DNA of 64,000 nucleotides from Desulfosporosinus orientis DSM 765 (lineage in GTDB: Bacteria; Bacillota; Desulfitobacteriia; Desulfitobacteriales; Desulfitobacteriaceae). The notes beneath the pieces are model-generated. The model had not been told where the DNA came from, made no database searches, and worked only from the letters and a program-made list of their open reading frames with translations. A program made the translations under genes and the position numbers. Position 1 is the stretch's first letter, and every line of letters begins with the position of its first letter. This document shows positions 34,037 through 43,186 of the stretch, piece by piece. The stretch lies in assembly GCF_000235605.1 (NCBI RefSeq), contig NC_016584.1, positions 1,848,001-1,912,000 on the forward strand. The letters run 5' to 3'.

Positions 34037-35482
34037 TCAAGTTTTATACTTAGGTTCAAAAATTTTTAAAACTCCTAAGCGATATTGAAGATTTTGTCTT
34101 GATATACCAAGGTTTTTGGCTGATCTGCTAAGATTGCCATTGTTACTATTAATCTCTTTAATGATTATTTCTCTTTCAATTTGATTTAGCGTTTCTTTCA
34201 AATTATTGGCTTTGCAAAGTTTATGTGCTGGTTTAGTTTTAGAACTGTTGACAATGTATTTGGGAAGATGGTGAGAACAGATTAGAAGATCCTTTATTTC
34301 TGTCATATTCATTGAATAATCAATACAATGTTTCAACTGGCGAATGTTACCAGGCCAATTATAATTTTTCAAAAGTTTATAAGCTTCATCTGAAATGCCA
34401 TGGATATTTTTTCCCATAATTTGATTGTTTGCTCTAATAAAACTATTTGCCAATTCGTAAATATCATCAAACCGCATTACTAGAGTGGGAATTTCTAAGG
34501 TGAGGGCAGACAGCCGATAGTAAAGGTCGGGTCTTAATTGAGCTTTTTTAATGGCTTCAACAGGATCAATATTCGTTGCACTAATAATTCGTCCATTTAC
34601 TAAGATCTCCTTATTATCTCCGACTCTGCGGATCTTATTGGTTTCCAAAACTCTTAGCAGGGATGCTTGAAAGGCTAAACTAGTTGAGTTCAGTTCATCC
34701 AAAAATAAAGTACCATTTTTCGCTTGTTCAAAAAGGCCAATGGTATCATTAGCCCCTGTGAAAGCCCCTTTAGTTGTTCCAAAGAGTATACTTTCCAGGA
34801 GCGTTTCAGGAATTGAGCTGCAATTTATAGCCACAAAGGGGCCCTTAGATACAGGGCCATAATTGTGAATACTTTGAGCAAATAATTCTTTACCGGTTCC
34901 GGTGGCACCGACAATAAGTATTGGTGAAGAAGAGAGTGATATTCTCTTCGCCATGGCAATGGTCGATTTAGTAATAGTGCTTGAGCCAATAATATCATCA
35001 AAGTGAAACTGTGTTCCGTTTTGGTTTTGTATCTTCTTTTGTAAGAGAAGATCATGCTGTAATCGTGTGATAGTAGAGGACATTTCAATTATTTGAGAAA
35101 TGTCTTTAAAAACTGCAATTGCACCTAATAATTTATCATTTGAGAATATAGGGTAGGCACTGGTAATGACATTGACGAGTTGGCCCTTTTGAGTAATATA
35201 TCGCATCACTTCATTAATGATAGGTTTTCCGGTTTGTAGTACGCCAAGCATGACGCTGTTATCAGAAGTTAGTTCTACATTTTCATCTAACCGATAAGTA
35301 TCACGTATATTCTTACCTAATATGTCTTCTCTCTTATATTGTTCTATTGTTTCACATCCTTTCGAATAGTAAATGGTACAACCATTTATATCCACAACTT
35401 GTATGCATATATCTTCTAAGACTTCTATAATTTTTAGCGGCAATTCTAGTAAACTATCTTCAAGGAAGTGTGATTCTAACAT
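34037..35482 (-). CDS. Sigma-54-dependent activator with PAS domain, divergent from the methyltransferase cluster
   Basis: 481 residues. N-terminal PAS-like sensor (~10-130), AAA+ domain with GATGTGKE (~194), GAFTGA (~242), GTLFLDE (~258) and arginine finger region, and a C-terminal Fis-type helix-turn-helix (LSRSAKNLGISRQNLQYRL). It is transcribed away from the PanB-like gene; the shared upstream region holds two long palindromes and a -24/-12 promoter facing the cluster. It is the obvious activator of that cluster, by position. Confidence 0.9.
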   Translation of the reverse strand: MLESHFLEDSLLELPLKIIEVLEDICIQVVDINGCTIYYSKGCETIEQYKREDILGKNIRDTYRLDENVELTSDNSVMLGVLQTGKPIINEVMRYITQKGQLVNVITSAYPIFSNDKLLGAIAVFKDISQIIEMSSTITRLQHDLLLQKKIQNQNGTQFHFDDIIGSSTITKSTIAMAKRISLSSSPILIVGATGTGKELFAQSIHNYGPVSKGPFVAINCSSIPETLLESILFGTTKGAFTGANDTIGLFEQAKNGTLFLDELNSTSLAFQASLLRVLETNKIRRVGDNKEILVNGRIISATNIDPVEAIKKAQLRPDLYYRLSALTLEIPTLVMRFDDIYELANSFIRANNQIMGKNIHGISDEAYKLLKNYNWPGNIRQLKHCIDYSMNMTEIKDLLICSHHLPKYIVNSSKTKPAHKLCKANNLKETLNQIEREIIIKEINSNNGNLSRSAKNLGISRQNLQYRLGVLKIFEPKYKT

Positions 35483-35570
35483 ATATACAATCCCACCTTT
35501 AAATAAATAACTGAATTTTACAATAAGTATACCATGATATTCGAGTTTGGCTGACTGTGGAAAATATAAT

Positions 35571-35626
35571 ATTCAGCAAAAAGTAAAGGAATTTTGCATG
35601 CAAAATTCCTTTACTTTTTGCTGAAT
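35571..35626. repeat. 56-base perfect palindrome
   Basis: Two 28-base arms meet with no loop around TTTTGCATGCAAAA. It lies in the divergent promoter region, about 210-265 bases upstream of the -24 element, a distance suited to enhancer binding by the divergent activator; it would also fold into a very long hairpin if transcribed. Confidence 0.9.
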
Positions 35627-35663
35627 AGGGTACTTATCTCAAAGGTTTATTAGCCTTTGAAAA

Positions 35664-35717
35664 ACAAACAGATAATTTAAATGTAAAGAAATTTTTACAT
35701 TTAAATTATCTGTTTGT
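35664..35717. repeat. 54-base palindrome with 24-base arms
   Basis: Perfect arms (ACAAACAGATAATTTAAATG... and complement) with the six-base loop GAAATT. Unrelated in sequence to the palindrome at 35571, 37 bases away. Role unknown: activator sites, or bidirectional termination between the divergent genes. Confidence 0.9.
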
Positions 35718-35834
35718 ATTAATTTACAGAATTATCTTTACAATAAGGATTTTAAAAATGAATAATATAAAATAATTCATATGAAATTGTCAAAAAAACA
35801 CTAATAATGTAAAAATATTGATTATTTAAAAAAT

Positions 35835-35850
35835 GGCACAGGAATTGCTA
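35835..35850 (+). promoter_or_regulatory. Sigma-54 (-24/-12) promoter for the methyltransferase cluster
   Basis: TGGCAC-aggaa-TTGCT, which differs from the consensus only in the last base; 39 bases before the start codon at 35889. Confidence 0.82.
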
Positions 35851-35888
35851 TCATAAAAGATCATGGATCAAATAAAGGGGGCATTTAA

Positions 35889-36740
35889 GTGGCTCGAAAA
35901 AAAGGGATCTTAGATTTTATGAAAATGAAGAACGATGGAGAGCAAGCTGTATGGGTAACAGCCTATGATTATCCTACGGCTTCCTTCGCGGAGCAGGCGG
36001 GCATGGATTTAATACTTGTGGGGGATTCATTAGGGATGGTGGTGCTCGGTTATGGGAGTACGATACCTGTAACGATGGAGGAATGTATTTCTCATTGTCA
36101 GGCAGTTCGCAGGGGGGCCCCGAATACTTGGATCGTCGGAGATATGCCATTTTTGTCCTACCAAATTTCAGATCAAGATGCAGTAAAAAATGCAGGCAGG
36201 TTTCACAAAGAGGCAAATGTCGACTGCGTTAAGCTTGAAGGGGGAAGACGGGTTTGCAGTCAGATTAGAGCAATCACAGATGCCGGGATGCTGGTCATGG
36301 GCCATATTGGCTTAACTCCTCAAAGCTCCGGACAGTTAGGCGGGTTTAAAGCCCAGGGCAGAGACGTGAAAAGTGCCAGAGAACTTATCTTAGATGCCAT
36401 CGCTATTCAAGAAGCCGGAGCATATGCCCTTTTATTGGAAGCCGTTCCGCCAGAACTGACGGGCTTTATCACCCGAAAATTGGAGATTCCCGTTTATTCC
36501 ATAGGCGCTGGACAACCTTGTGACGGTCAACTTCTGATATCTGGGGATATGCTGGGTATGTTTGAGATGTTCACACCAAAGTTTGTCAAGAAATATGCGA
36601 ATATGGCTGAAATTGAAGTGAATGCCTTTAAACAATACATTAATGATGTGAAAACCGGACTATTTCCAACGGATGATCATGTTTATCACATTTTGGACAG
36701 CCATGAAGAATTCGAAAGTTTATTTAAGGAATTTAGCTAA
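35889..36740 (+). CDS. Ketopantoate hydroxymethyltransferase (PanB)-family enzyme
   Basis: A 283-residue TIM-barrel enzyme. PanB moves the one-carbon unit of methylene-tetrahydrofolate onto 2-oxoisovalerate. Family motifs: VTAYDYPTASFAEQAGMD (~22-39), LVGDSLGMVVLGY with the metal-binding Asp (~44), VGDMPFLSYQ (~85), KLEGG (~115), GHIGLTPQ (~138) and EAVP (~182) with the catalytic Glu. GTG follows AAAGGGGGC. It is the first gene of a sigma-54 operon with transport and methyltransferase genes and not with panC/panD, so a role in carrying a C1 unit to or from folate in catabolism is as likely as pantothenate synthesis. Confidence 0.85.
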   Translation: MARKKGILDFMKMKNDGEQAVWVTAYDYPTASFAEQAGMDLILVGDSLGMVVLGYGSTIPVTMEECISHCQAVRRGAPNTWIVGDMPFLSYQISDQDAVKNAGRFHKEANVDCVKLEGGRRVCSQIRAITDAGMLVMGHIGLTPQSSGQLGGFKAQGRDVKSARELILDAIAIQEAGAYALLLEAVPPELTGFITRKLEIPVYSIGAGQPCDGQLLISGDMLGMFEMFTPKFVKKYANMAEIEVNAFKQYINDVKTGLFPTDDHVYHILDSHEEFESLFKEFS

Positions 36741-36845
36741 TCGCAATTATCCATAGAGAGTGAAGAAAAAGTTTTAGCAGATTCTTGAATTCCAAGGGCA
36801 GAGCAGAGCTTGTATATAGAAAATTTAAGGTTGGAGGAAAAGAAA

Positions 36846-38069
36846 ATGAGTAACATGGAGTATTTGAAAAACAAACCAATAGCAGTACTTGGAGCTGGGG
36901 CGTGCGGAAAAGCACAAGCTGGAGATTGCGCTTTAGGAGGCGCTCAGGTTCGTTTTTGTGACCTGCCCCCCTTTGCGGAAAAAACCTTGTTTGGTGTAAA
37001 AGACGGCTTAAAGTTCTTTGGAGAACAATTGAACCTCTACAGTTTTGAACGTTCAGGAGTCGCTCAGTTTGATAAAGTCACAACCGATGTTGCAGAAGCA
37101 GTAAAAGGTGCGGGAATCGTGATTGTAACCACTCCCTCCATTGGACACAGACCCTTTTTTGAACAGTTAGTGCCTGCTTTAGAAGACGGCATGGTCATCC
37201 ATATTTTCCCGGATAACTACGGCTCTCTATTATTAAGGAAAATGATGCGCGAAGCAGGGTGTACCAAAAAAGTTATTATCGGCGGGTGGTCCAGTGCACC
37301 TTATGGCTCCAGAGTAGAAATAAAAGGCGGAGTGGTCTTACCAAAGGTTCGAGCCTATTACCGGGCAATTACCTTAAGAGGAGCAGCACTTCCGACAACC
37401 GATCAGGAAGATTTCTTAGAGAGCACAAAATATATACCAAGTATGGATGCCATAACTAAGGGTGACGGTGTTGTTGGCGGAAACACTGTCATGGACATCG
37501 GATTCAGTAACGTAAACCCTGTACTGCACTGCCCAGGCACCATCCTGGGAGTTGGAGTCATGGAAAACTGGGGAGTCATTTATGGAGAGAATAAATACGA
37601 TTTTTCCATATATTCTCATGCCTACTGCCCGTCAATATCTCAAGTTCAATACACATTATATCAAGAGCAATGTAAACTGGCAGAGGCCATGGGTGTCGGC
37701 ATTCAGGAATTTGACAAAAAGCAGTTTTTCTCCAGAGAAAATATCCTGGGACCGGAATATATGGGTCCTGATTATGAAATTCCCTTTGACCAACAGGATT
37801 ATATTCAATTTGGCACCGGCCCGCACACTATTAACAATCGATATATCACGGAGGATATACCGGTGGGATGTCATGTTTATCATGAACTGGGTAAGAAATT
37901 TGGGGTAAAAACGCCTGTGGTGGATTCGATGATCAATTTGGCTAATGCCATGCTGGAAACGGATTTCTATGAGTCCGGTTATAGTTTGGATTATTTGGGG
38001 ATTGGTCATATGACCAAGGATGAAATGCTGCAGTACCTCCACGAAGGAGTTTATAAAGAAAAAGCATGA
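36846..38069 (+). CDS. Octopine/opine dehydrogenase-family protein
   Basis: 407 residues from ATG 36846, nine bases after TTGGAGG. N-terminal Rossmann motif AVLGAGACGKAQAGDCAL (~12-29); C-terminal domain (~190-360) of octopine/nopaline dehydrogenase type with the conserved FSNVNPVLHCPGTIL (His is the usual catalytic residue, ~222). Enzymes of the family form or cleave a secondary amine between an amino acid and a 2-oxo acid using NAD(P)H. Context with import and methyltransferase genes points to oxidation of an N-substituted amino acid, but this is inference. Confidence 0.8.
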   Translation: MSNMEYLKNKPIAVLGAGACGKAQAGDCALGGAQVRFCDLPPFAEKTLFGVKDGLKFFGEQLNLYSFERSGVAQFDKVTTDVAEAVKGAGIVIVTTPSIGHRPFFEQLVPALEDGMVIHIFPDNYGSLLLRKMMREAGCTKKVIIGGWSSAPYGSRVEIKGGVVLPKVRAYYRAITLRGAALPTTDQEDFLESTKYIPSMDAITKGDGVVGGNTVMDIGFSNVNPVLHCPGTILGVGVMENWGVIYGENKYDFSIYSHAYCPSISQVQYTLYQEQCKLAEAMGVGIQEFDKKQFFSRENILGPEYMGPDYEIPFDQQDYIQFGTGPHTINNRYITEDIPVGCHVYHELGKKFGVKTPVVDSMINLANAMLETDFYESGYSLDYLGIGHMTKDEMLQYLHEGVYKEKA

Positions 38070-38123
38070 GATTGAAATTGAGGACAAAACAGCAAACCTT
38101 ATATGACATGCTTGACTAAAGCT

Positions 38124-38163
38124 CTAGCCATTCTCTTTATTGATAAGTGAAGAGAATGGCTAG
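38124..38163 (+). terminator. Hairpin between the dehydrogenase and transporter genes
   Basis: Perfect 14-base arms CTAGCCATTCTCTT and complement around 12 bases, no T run. It could be an mRNA-stabilising or attenuating hairpin inside the operon. Confidence 0.55.
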
Positions 38164-38248
38164 GATAAACTGAACGCCGCCAACTTGAACCTCAAAAATA
38201 CAAAATATTCCGCCTTTTTTAGGGTGAGTGGAGGAGGTACACAACGAT

Positions 38249-39145
38249 ATGGATCCAATACAATTGTTCAACATTGTATTGACAGGGCTCCTTAGAGGAG
38301 GGCTGTATGCACTAATGGCAGTAGGGCTTTCCGTAGTCTTTGGGGTAATGAATATCCCTAATTTTGCTCATGGAGAGTTTTACATGCTTGGTGCTTATTT
38401 TTCCTATTTCGCCTACACTAATTTTCATTTCGGCCCGGTCTCCAGTATTCTATGTGCCGCTCTAGGTACGCTGATTATAGGAGCTGTCATGGAAAAGACG
38501 CTGTTCTATCCCTTACGAAAACGATCCAAGAAAAACTGGATCATGAATACCTTTCTCTTAACCTTAGGTATATCCATTGTCCTTCAAAACGGCGCTAAGA
38601 TGCTTTGGGGAAATACCTATCGCGGAATTACCCAATATTGGCCAGGAAATATCAGTATTGACAGCTTCAAAATCTCCAATGACCGTGTTGTTGGGTTTAG
38701 TATCGCAATGTTAACGATTGCCGTATTTTGGCTGTTCTTAAATAAAACGAGAATGGGACGGGCCATCCGTGCAGTTTCCCAGGATGAGACTGGCGCGAGT
38801 ATTGTCGGAGTTAATTTGAATGTTATTCATACCCTTACCTTTGCTTTAAGTTGTCTGCTTGCGGGGCTGGCTGGGGCCATCTTGCTCTCCATTTCACCGG
38901 CCTACCCATTTATGGGTCTGCAGCCCCTCTACAAATCCTGGTTTGTACTGATACTGGTTGGAATGGGGAATGTAGGAGCCAGTATCTATGGCGGCTTGAT
39001 TGTAGGATTGCTGGAAACATTCTCCTATATGAAATTTGGTGCAGGATGGCAGGATGTTGTCAGCCTGGCGATTATCATTTTGATTCTTATCTTTAAGCCT
39101 AGAGGGCTATTTGCCAAAAAAGGGGTAAAAAGTATTTCTGAGTGA
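38249..39145 (+). CDS. Branched-chain-type ABC transporter permease LivH
   Basis: 298 residues, eight hydrophobic segments. ATG 38249 follows GGAGGAGG. The start (FNIVLTGLLRGGLYALMAVGLSVVFGVMNIPNFAHGEFYMLGAY) and GRAIRAVSQDETGASIVGVN loop are typical of LivH-type permeases. It pairs with LivM downstream. Systems of this class carry branched amino acids, amides, urea and many other small organics, so the substrate is probably the compound degraded by this cluster. Confidence 0.9.
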   Translation: MDPIQLFNIVLTGLLRGGLYALMAVGLSVVFGVMNIPNFAHGEFYMLGAYFSYFAYTNFHFGPVSSILCAALGTLIIGAVMEKTLFYPLRKRSKKNWIMNTFLLTLGISIVLQNGAKMLWGNTYRGITQYWPGNISIDSFKISNDRVVGFSIAMLTIAVFWLFLNKTRMGRAIRAVSQDETGASIVGVNLNVIHTLTFALSCLLAGLAGAILLSISPAYPFMGLQPLYKSWFVLILVGMGNVGASIYGGLIVGLLETFSYMKFGAGWQDVVSLAIIILILIFKPRGLFAKKGVKSISE

Positions 39146-39172
39146 TTATTATCTATGATTGGAGGGATGAGG

Positions 39173-40213
39173 GTGGAAAAGGCAGAGAGGGGTTTTAGAA
39201 AAGGTATGAGATTCCTACGGAAGTTCGGACTCACACCTTTCGGGATGGCTATGCTTTTTGCGCTTGCAGTATTCCCGCTTGTTATACAGGATGAAGTTAT
39301 TACGCGTCTTCTGATTTCTGCTCTTATGCTGGGTGCCTTGGCAATGGCTTTTGACTTCACCGCCGGTTTTATCAATATCAACAATTTCGGTTACGCGGCT
39401 TTTTGGGGTGTCGGTGCCTATACTTCAGCACTTCTTGCAGTTAAATTAGGTGTCTCACCCTGGCTGGGCATGTTGGCAGGGGGGGTTTTTGCAGGATTAT
39501 TGGGTCTTGGGTTAGGTTTTCTCACCTTACGTTTGGCAGGGATCTTTGCTTCTTGCATGACCTGGTTTGTGGCCTTAGCTATGTTTGCGGTGACAGCTAA
39601 CTGGGTGGAATTGACAAGAGGAACGTCGGGGCTCAGTGTGCCGCCGCTTTTTCACACCACTGAAAATATCGGCTATTATTACACAATCTTCGTTATGACA
39701 ATTTTAACTTACGTGGGCTTAAGGGTCATTATTAACTCCCATATCGGCACTGCTTTTAGAGCCATTGGCCAGGATATTCAAGCCGCCCAAGCCTCAGGAA
39801 TCAACGTGACTAAATATAAAATCATGAATTTTACGATCTCCTGTGCAATTGCGGGGGTACTGGGAGGCTTTTATGCTCATTTTGTCGGCATTATCACGCC
39901 AACGGTTATGAATACCAGCCATACTGTTGAAATAATGGTCCTTTCCTATGTTGGCGGCAGAGGAACAATTTGGGGCGGTTTAGTTGCGGGGTTAATCATG
40001 ATTCCTGGAATGGAATATCTAAAAGGCCTTTTGGAATTACGATTATTAATCTACGGCGTCCTGATGATTATGGTTATGATTTTTTTCCCTAATGGATTGG
40101 CCGGCCTTTACAACAAATTCTTCAATCTATTAGGAGAAAGTTTCTTTGAGAAAGGTCAAAGAGTGAAGAAGGGGGGAGAAGAAAGAGGAGGCAGGGCAGA
40201 AATGAAAAATTAA
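39173..40213 (+). CDS. Branched-chain-type ABC transporter permease LivM
   Basis: 346 residues. GTG 39173 is preferred because TTGGAGGG lies six bases before it; ATG 39167 is directly on the site. The core has AMAFDFTAGFININNFGYAAFWGVGAYTSALL (~55-86) and the coupling loop GTAFRAIGQDIQAAQASGIN (~200). A charged C-terminal tail follows the last membrane segment. It forms a heteromeric channel with LivH. Confidence 0.88.
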   Translation: MEKAERGFRKGMRFLRKFGLTPFGMAMLFALAVFPLVIQDEVITRLLISALMLGALAMAFDFTAGFININNFGYAAFWGVGAYTSALLAVKLGVSPWLGMLAGGVFAGLLGLGLGFLTLRLAGIFASCMTWFVALAMFAVTANWVELTRGTSGLSVPPLFHTTENIGYYYTIFVMTILTYVGLRVIINSHIGTAFRAIGQDIQAAQASGINVTKYKIMNFTISCAIAGVLGGFYAHFVGIITPTVMNTSHTVEIMVLSYVGGRGTIWGGLVAGLIMIPGMEYLKGLLELRLLIYGVLMIMVMIFFPNGLAGLYNKFFNLLGESFFEKGQRVKKGGEERGGRAEMKN

Positions 40214-40261
40214 CGTTAAAACTAGTAAACGCTGCAAATTAATATTAAGGAGGTCATTAAT

Positions 40262-41572
40262 TTGAATCTGTTTAGTTTAAAAAAGTCAGGCAAAAAGATT
40301 GCTGCCGTGGCATCGGCAGTGTTAGTCCTCAGTCTTACTTTGACAGGATGCGGCACAAAGCAAACTAGTGATCCGGCACCCCAGGCGGTAGAGCCCAACA
40401 GTATCATAAAAATCGGGGTGATCTCCCCATTTACAGGACCTGCAGCCAGAACAGGGCAAGAATTTAAGGATTCGATTACAATGGCCTTTAGTGAAATAAA
40501 TAATAAAGTGGGAGAACATCCCATTGAGTTCAAATGGATTGACAGTGAATCCGATGCAGAAAAAGCTGCCCGGGCTTACGAAAGCGCCATTGTTAATGAC
40601 AAGATTACGGTAGGATTTATGGACTGGCACAGTTGGGTATCCGTTTCCTGCATGGAAGTAGCCGCCAAATATAAAATGCCTCATTTTTTCAGTTACGGAG
40701 CTACAGATGTCGTGAATCAAAAATATAAATCTGATCCGGGGAAATATGAATACTGGCTGGGCAAAGCCTGGCCGACACCGGAAAAGTTAAGTATAGGTTA
40801 TGTTAAGGCTGTGGAAGAGGCAATCAATAAAGGTCTTTGGAAACCGGCCAATAAGAAAGTCGCCTTATTTGGGGTAGACAATGACTGGGGCAGAGGTTTT
40901 TGCGCAGCCCTGGCGGAACAGTACAAAGCTGCCGGCTGGGAGGTAGTTTCTACTGAATGGGTGGGGCTGGGAGAGACGGATTTCTATCCTTTATTAAATA
41001 AATTGAAAGGCTTAAATGTCTCCATGGTAGCCGGGACTATGTCCGATCCTTCTTCAGTATCCTCACTGATTAAACAGTCCAAAGAAGTCGGGCTGAAAAG
41101 TATTATTGCCAGTGACGGATTAGGCTGGGTAGGTGAATGGTATAAGCTGACGGGTGATGCTTCAGATTACGTAATCGATCAAATTCCCCAATGGACCACA
41201 CCTGAAGCGAAAAAATTCCAAGCTGATTTTAAGGCTAAATATGGCTATGAACCTGGGGCCGCAGTAGCAGGTATGTCCTATGACTACAGTAAGTTCATGA
41301 TTAAAGTTTTGGAAGCCACTGAAAAGGACTACGGATCGATTACTACAGAAAACTTATTTAAAGAAGGCAAAGAAAAAGTGATGACAGGTCAGCTTACTTA
41401 CACTGACGGCTTGCTTATGAAAGAATATAAATATACTCCGGAGACCTTCCCTGATCCTGTAATTGACCAAGATCATTACATGTTTCCTGTGGTTCAATAC
41501 TTTGGGGGAAAAGGCAGTGTTGTTTGGCCTGATGCTTATAAAAATGCAGACTTAAAAATACCGAATCAATAA
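40262..41572 (+). CDS. ABC transporter substrate-binding lipoprotein (LivK type)
   Basis: 436 residues, TTG start eight bases after AAGGAGG. N-terminal signal peptide ends in the lipobox LTLTGCG (Cys ~31), so the protein is anchored outside the membrane. The mature part is a type-I periplasmic-binding fold: KIGVISPFTGPAARTGQE at the start, KVALFGVDNDWGRGF in the middle. It supplies substrate to LivHMGF. Lying between livM and livG is a common order in this class. The ligand cannot be told. Confidence 0.9.
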   Translation: MNLFSLKKSGKKIAAVASAVLVLSLTLTGCGTKQTSDPAPQAVEPNSIIKIGVISPFTGPAARTGQEFKDSITMAFSEINNKVGEHPIEFKWIDSESDAEKAARAYESAIVNDKITVGFMDWHSWVSVSCMEVAAKYKMPHFFSYGATDVVNQKYKSDPGKYEYWLGKAWPTPEKLSIGYVKAVEEAINKGLWKPANKKVALFGVDNDWGRGFCAALAEQYKAAGWEVVSTEWVGLGETDFYPLLNKLKGLNVSMVAGTMSDPSSVSSLIKQSKEVGLKSIIASDGLGWVGEWYKLTGDASDYVIDQIPQWTTPEAKKFQADFKAKYGYEPGAAVAGMSYDYSKFMIKVLEATEKDYGSITTENLFKEGKEKVMTGQLTYTDGLLMKEYKYTPETFPDPVIDQDHYMFPVVQYFGGKGSVVWPDAYKNADLKIPNQ

Positions 41573-41677
41573 AAGATGGGATGTGAGTGTTGAGGACGTA
41601 ACAGGGAGTTTTACCTGCGTCCTCCCACTCTGTCACTCATGATCCTACGGAAAATTAATAAGAAGCTGGTGGTAGCT

Positions 41678-42400
41678 ATGATATTGGAAACGATCGGCGT
41701 TTGTAAAAGGTTTGGGGGATTAAAGGCGGTTAATGAGGTAAGCCTGCAGGTTGAAGAGGGGCAGATATACGGATTGATTGGTCCCAATGGAGCAGGCAAG
41801 ACAACGCTGTTAAATACTATCGCCGGAGTGCATCCGCCAGAGGCGGGCAAGGTTTTTTTTAAAGGTCAGGATATAACAGGGCTTAGAGCAGACAAGATTT
41901 GTCATATTGGTATGGCCAGAACCTTCCAAATAGTCCACTCCTTCCCCAATATGAGTGTTTTGGAAAATGTCATGGTTGGTTCCGTCTTTGGAAGCCGGCG
42001 GCCTGTGGATAAGCCGGCCAAGAAAGCTGCAGAAATGCTAAATTTTGTGGAGTTCCCTCTGTCACATGATACATTGGCGGGGAACTTGAACACCATACAA
42101 TTAAAAAGACTGGAGTTAGCCAGGGCTTTAGCGACAAACTGTAAGCTTCTCTTGTTAGATGAAGTAGCAGCAGGTTTAACTCCTGGAGAATTAATTGATT
42201 TAACCATTTTAATCAGAAAAATCCGGGATAACGGAACGTCCATCATTATGGTTGAGCACTTGATGAAACTTATTATGGATGTATGCGACAAGATTGCGGT
42301 TCTCTGTTTTGGAGAGAAGATTGCTGAAGGCACCCCACAGGAAACTATCGAGAATCAGAAAGTATTAGAAGCCTATCTGGGTACCAAATATGTACTCTAA
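41678..42400 (+). CDS. Branched-chain-type ABC transporter ATPase LivG
   Basis: 240 residues from ATG 41678 (GGTGG just upstream; an upstream frame to 41639 has no site). Walker A GPNGAGKTT (~38), LivG-type insertion ARTFQIVHSFPNMSVLENVMVG (~83), Walker B LLLLDEVAAGLTPGE (~160) and switch His VEHLMK (~197). The usual LSGGQ signature reads LNTIQLKRLELARAL (~140), a weakened form missing the SGG residues. Confidence 0.9.
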   Translation: MILETIGVCKRFGGLKAVNEVSLQVEEGQIYGLIGPNGAGKTTLLNTIAGVHPPEAGKVFFKGQDITGLRADKICHIGMARTFQIVHSFPNMSVLENVMVGSVFGSRRPVDKPAKKAAEMLNFVEFPLSHDTLAGNLNTIQLKRLELARALATNCKLLLLDEVAAGLTPGELIDLTILIRKIRDNGTSIIMVEHLMKLIMDVCDKIAVLCFGEKIAEGTPQETIENQKVLEAYLGTKYVL

Positions 42401-42453
42401 CATATTGAATTGAGTTGAATTTCCATAAATAGTCTTACTTGGAGGTGAAGAAA

Positions 42454-43161
42454 ATGCTGGAGATTAGCGGAATTGATGCTTCATATGACAATCTTCAAGT
42501 GCTATGGGATGTTTCGATGAACGTTGGCATAGGTGAGGTTGTAGCCGTCCTGGGGCCTAATGGAGCTGGTAAAACGACGATGCTTAAGAGCATTATGAAT
42601 TTAGTATCGGTTAATAAAGGGAAAATCCATTTCCTCGGACAAGACATCACCGGTAAACCAATCCATGAATTGACAAAAGTGGGATTAGCCTTCGTCCCGG
42701 AGGAGCGAAATTTGTTTCCTGCGATGACGGTTATGGAAAATCTCATGTTGGGGGCCTATACAATCCGGGATAAAAAGACCATTAAAGAAACATTTTCTCG
42801 TGTCTTTGACTTATTTCCACGCTTAGCCGAAAGAAAGAAACAATATGCAGGTACTATGAGCGGCGGGGAAAGGCAGATGCTTGCCATTGCTCGAGGTTTA
42901 ATGTCAAACCCAAAAATGTTGATTCTGGATGAACCGTCGATGGGGTTAGCTCCTCAGAATGTTCTCGCCGTCTTCGAGACCATCAAGAGATTGAGTTCAG
43001 AGAAAGTTACAGTCTTAATTGTAGAGCAGAATGTAAACACAACTTTAACAGTTGCCGACCGTGCCTACGTCATGGAACAGGGACGAATAGTCATGGAGGG
43101 TTCAAGCAGCCAGCTGCAAGGGGATGATCACATAAGGAAAATGTACATGGGTATTGTCTGA
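42454..43161 (+). CDS. Branched-chain-type ABC transporter ATPase LivF
   Basis: 235 residues from ATG 42454 after TTGGAGGTG. Walker A GPNGAGKTT (~38), EERNLFPAMTVMENLMLGAY (~87), signature MSGGERQMLAIARGL (~138), Walker B MLILDEPSMGLAP (~157) and VEQNVN switch (~195). It completes the five-part Liv-type importer (38249-43161). Confidence 0.92.
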   Translation: MLEISGIDASYDNLQVLWDVSMNVGIGEVVAVLGPNGAGKTTMLKSIMNLVSVNKGKIHFLGQDITGKPIHELTKVGLAFVPEERNLFPAMTVMENLMLGAYTIRDKKTIKETFSRVFDLFPRLAERKKQYAGTMSGGERQMLAIARGLMSNPKMLILDEPSMGLAPQNVLAVFETIKRLSSEKVTVLIVEQNVNTTLTVADRAYVMEQGRIVMEGSSSQLQGDDHIRKMYMGIV

Positions 43162-43186
43162 ATCATCAACATCTGGAGGGATCAAA

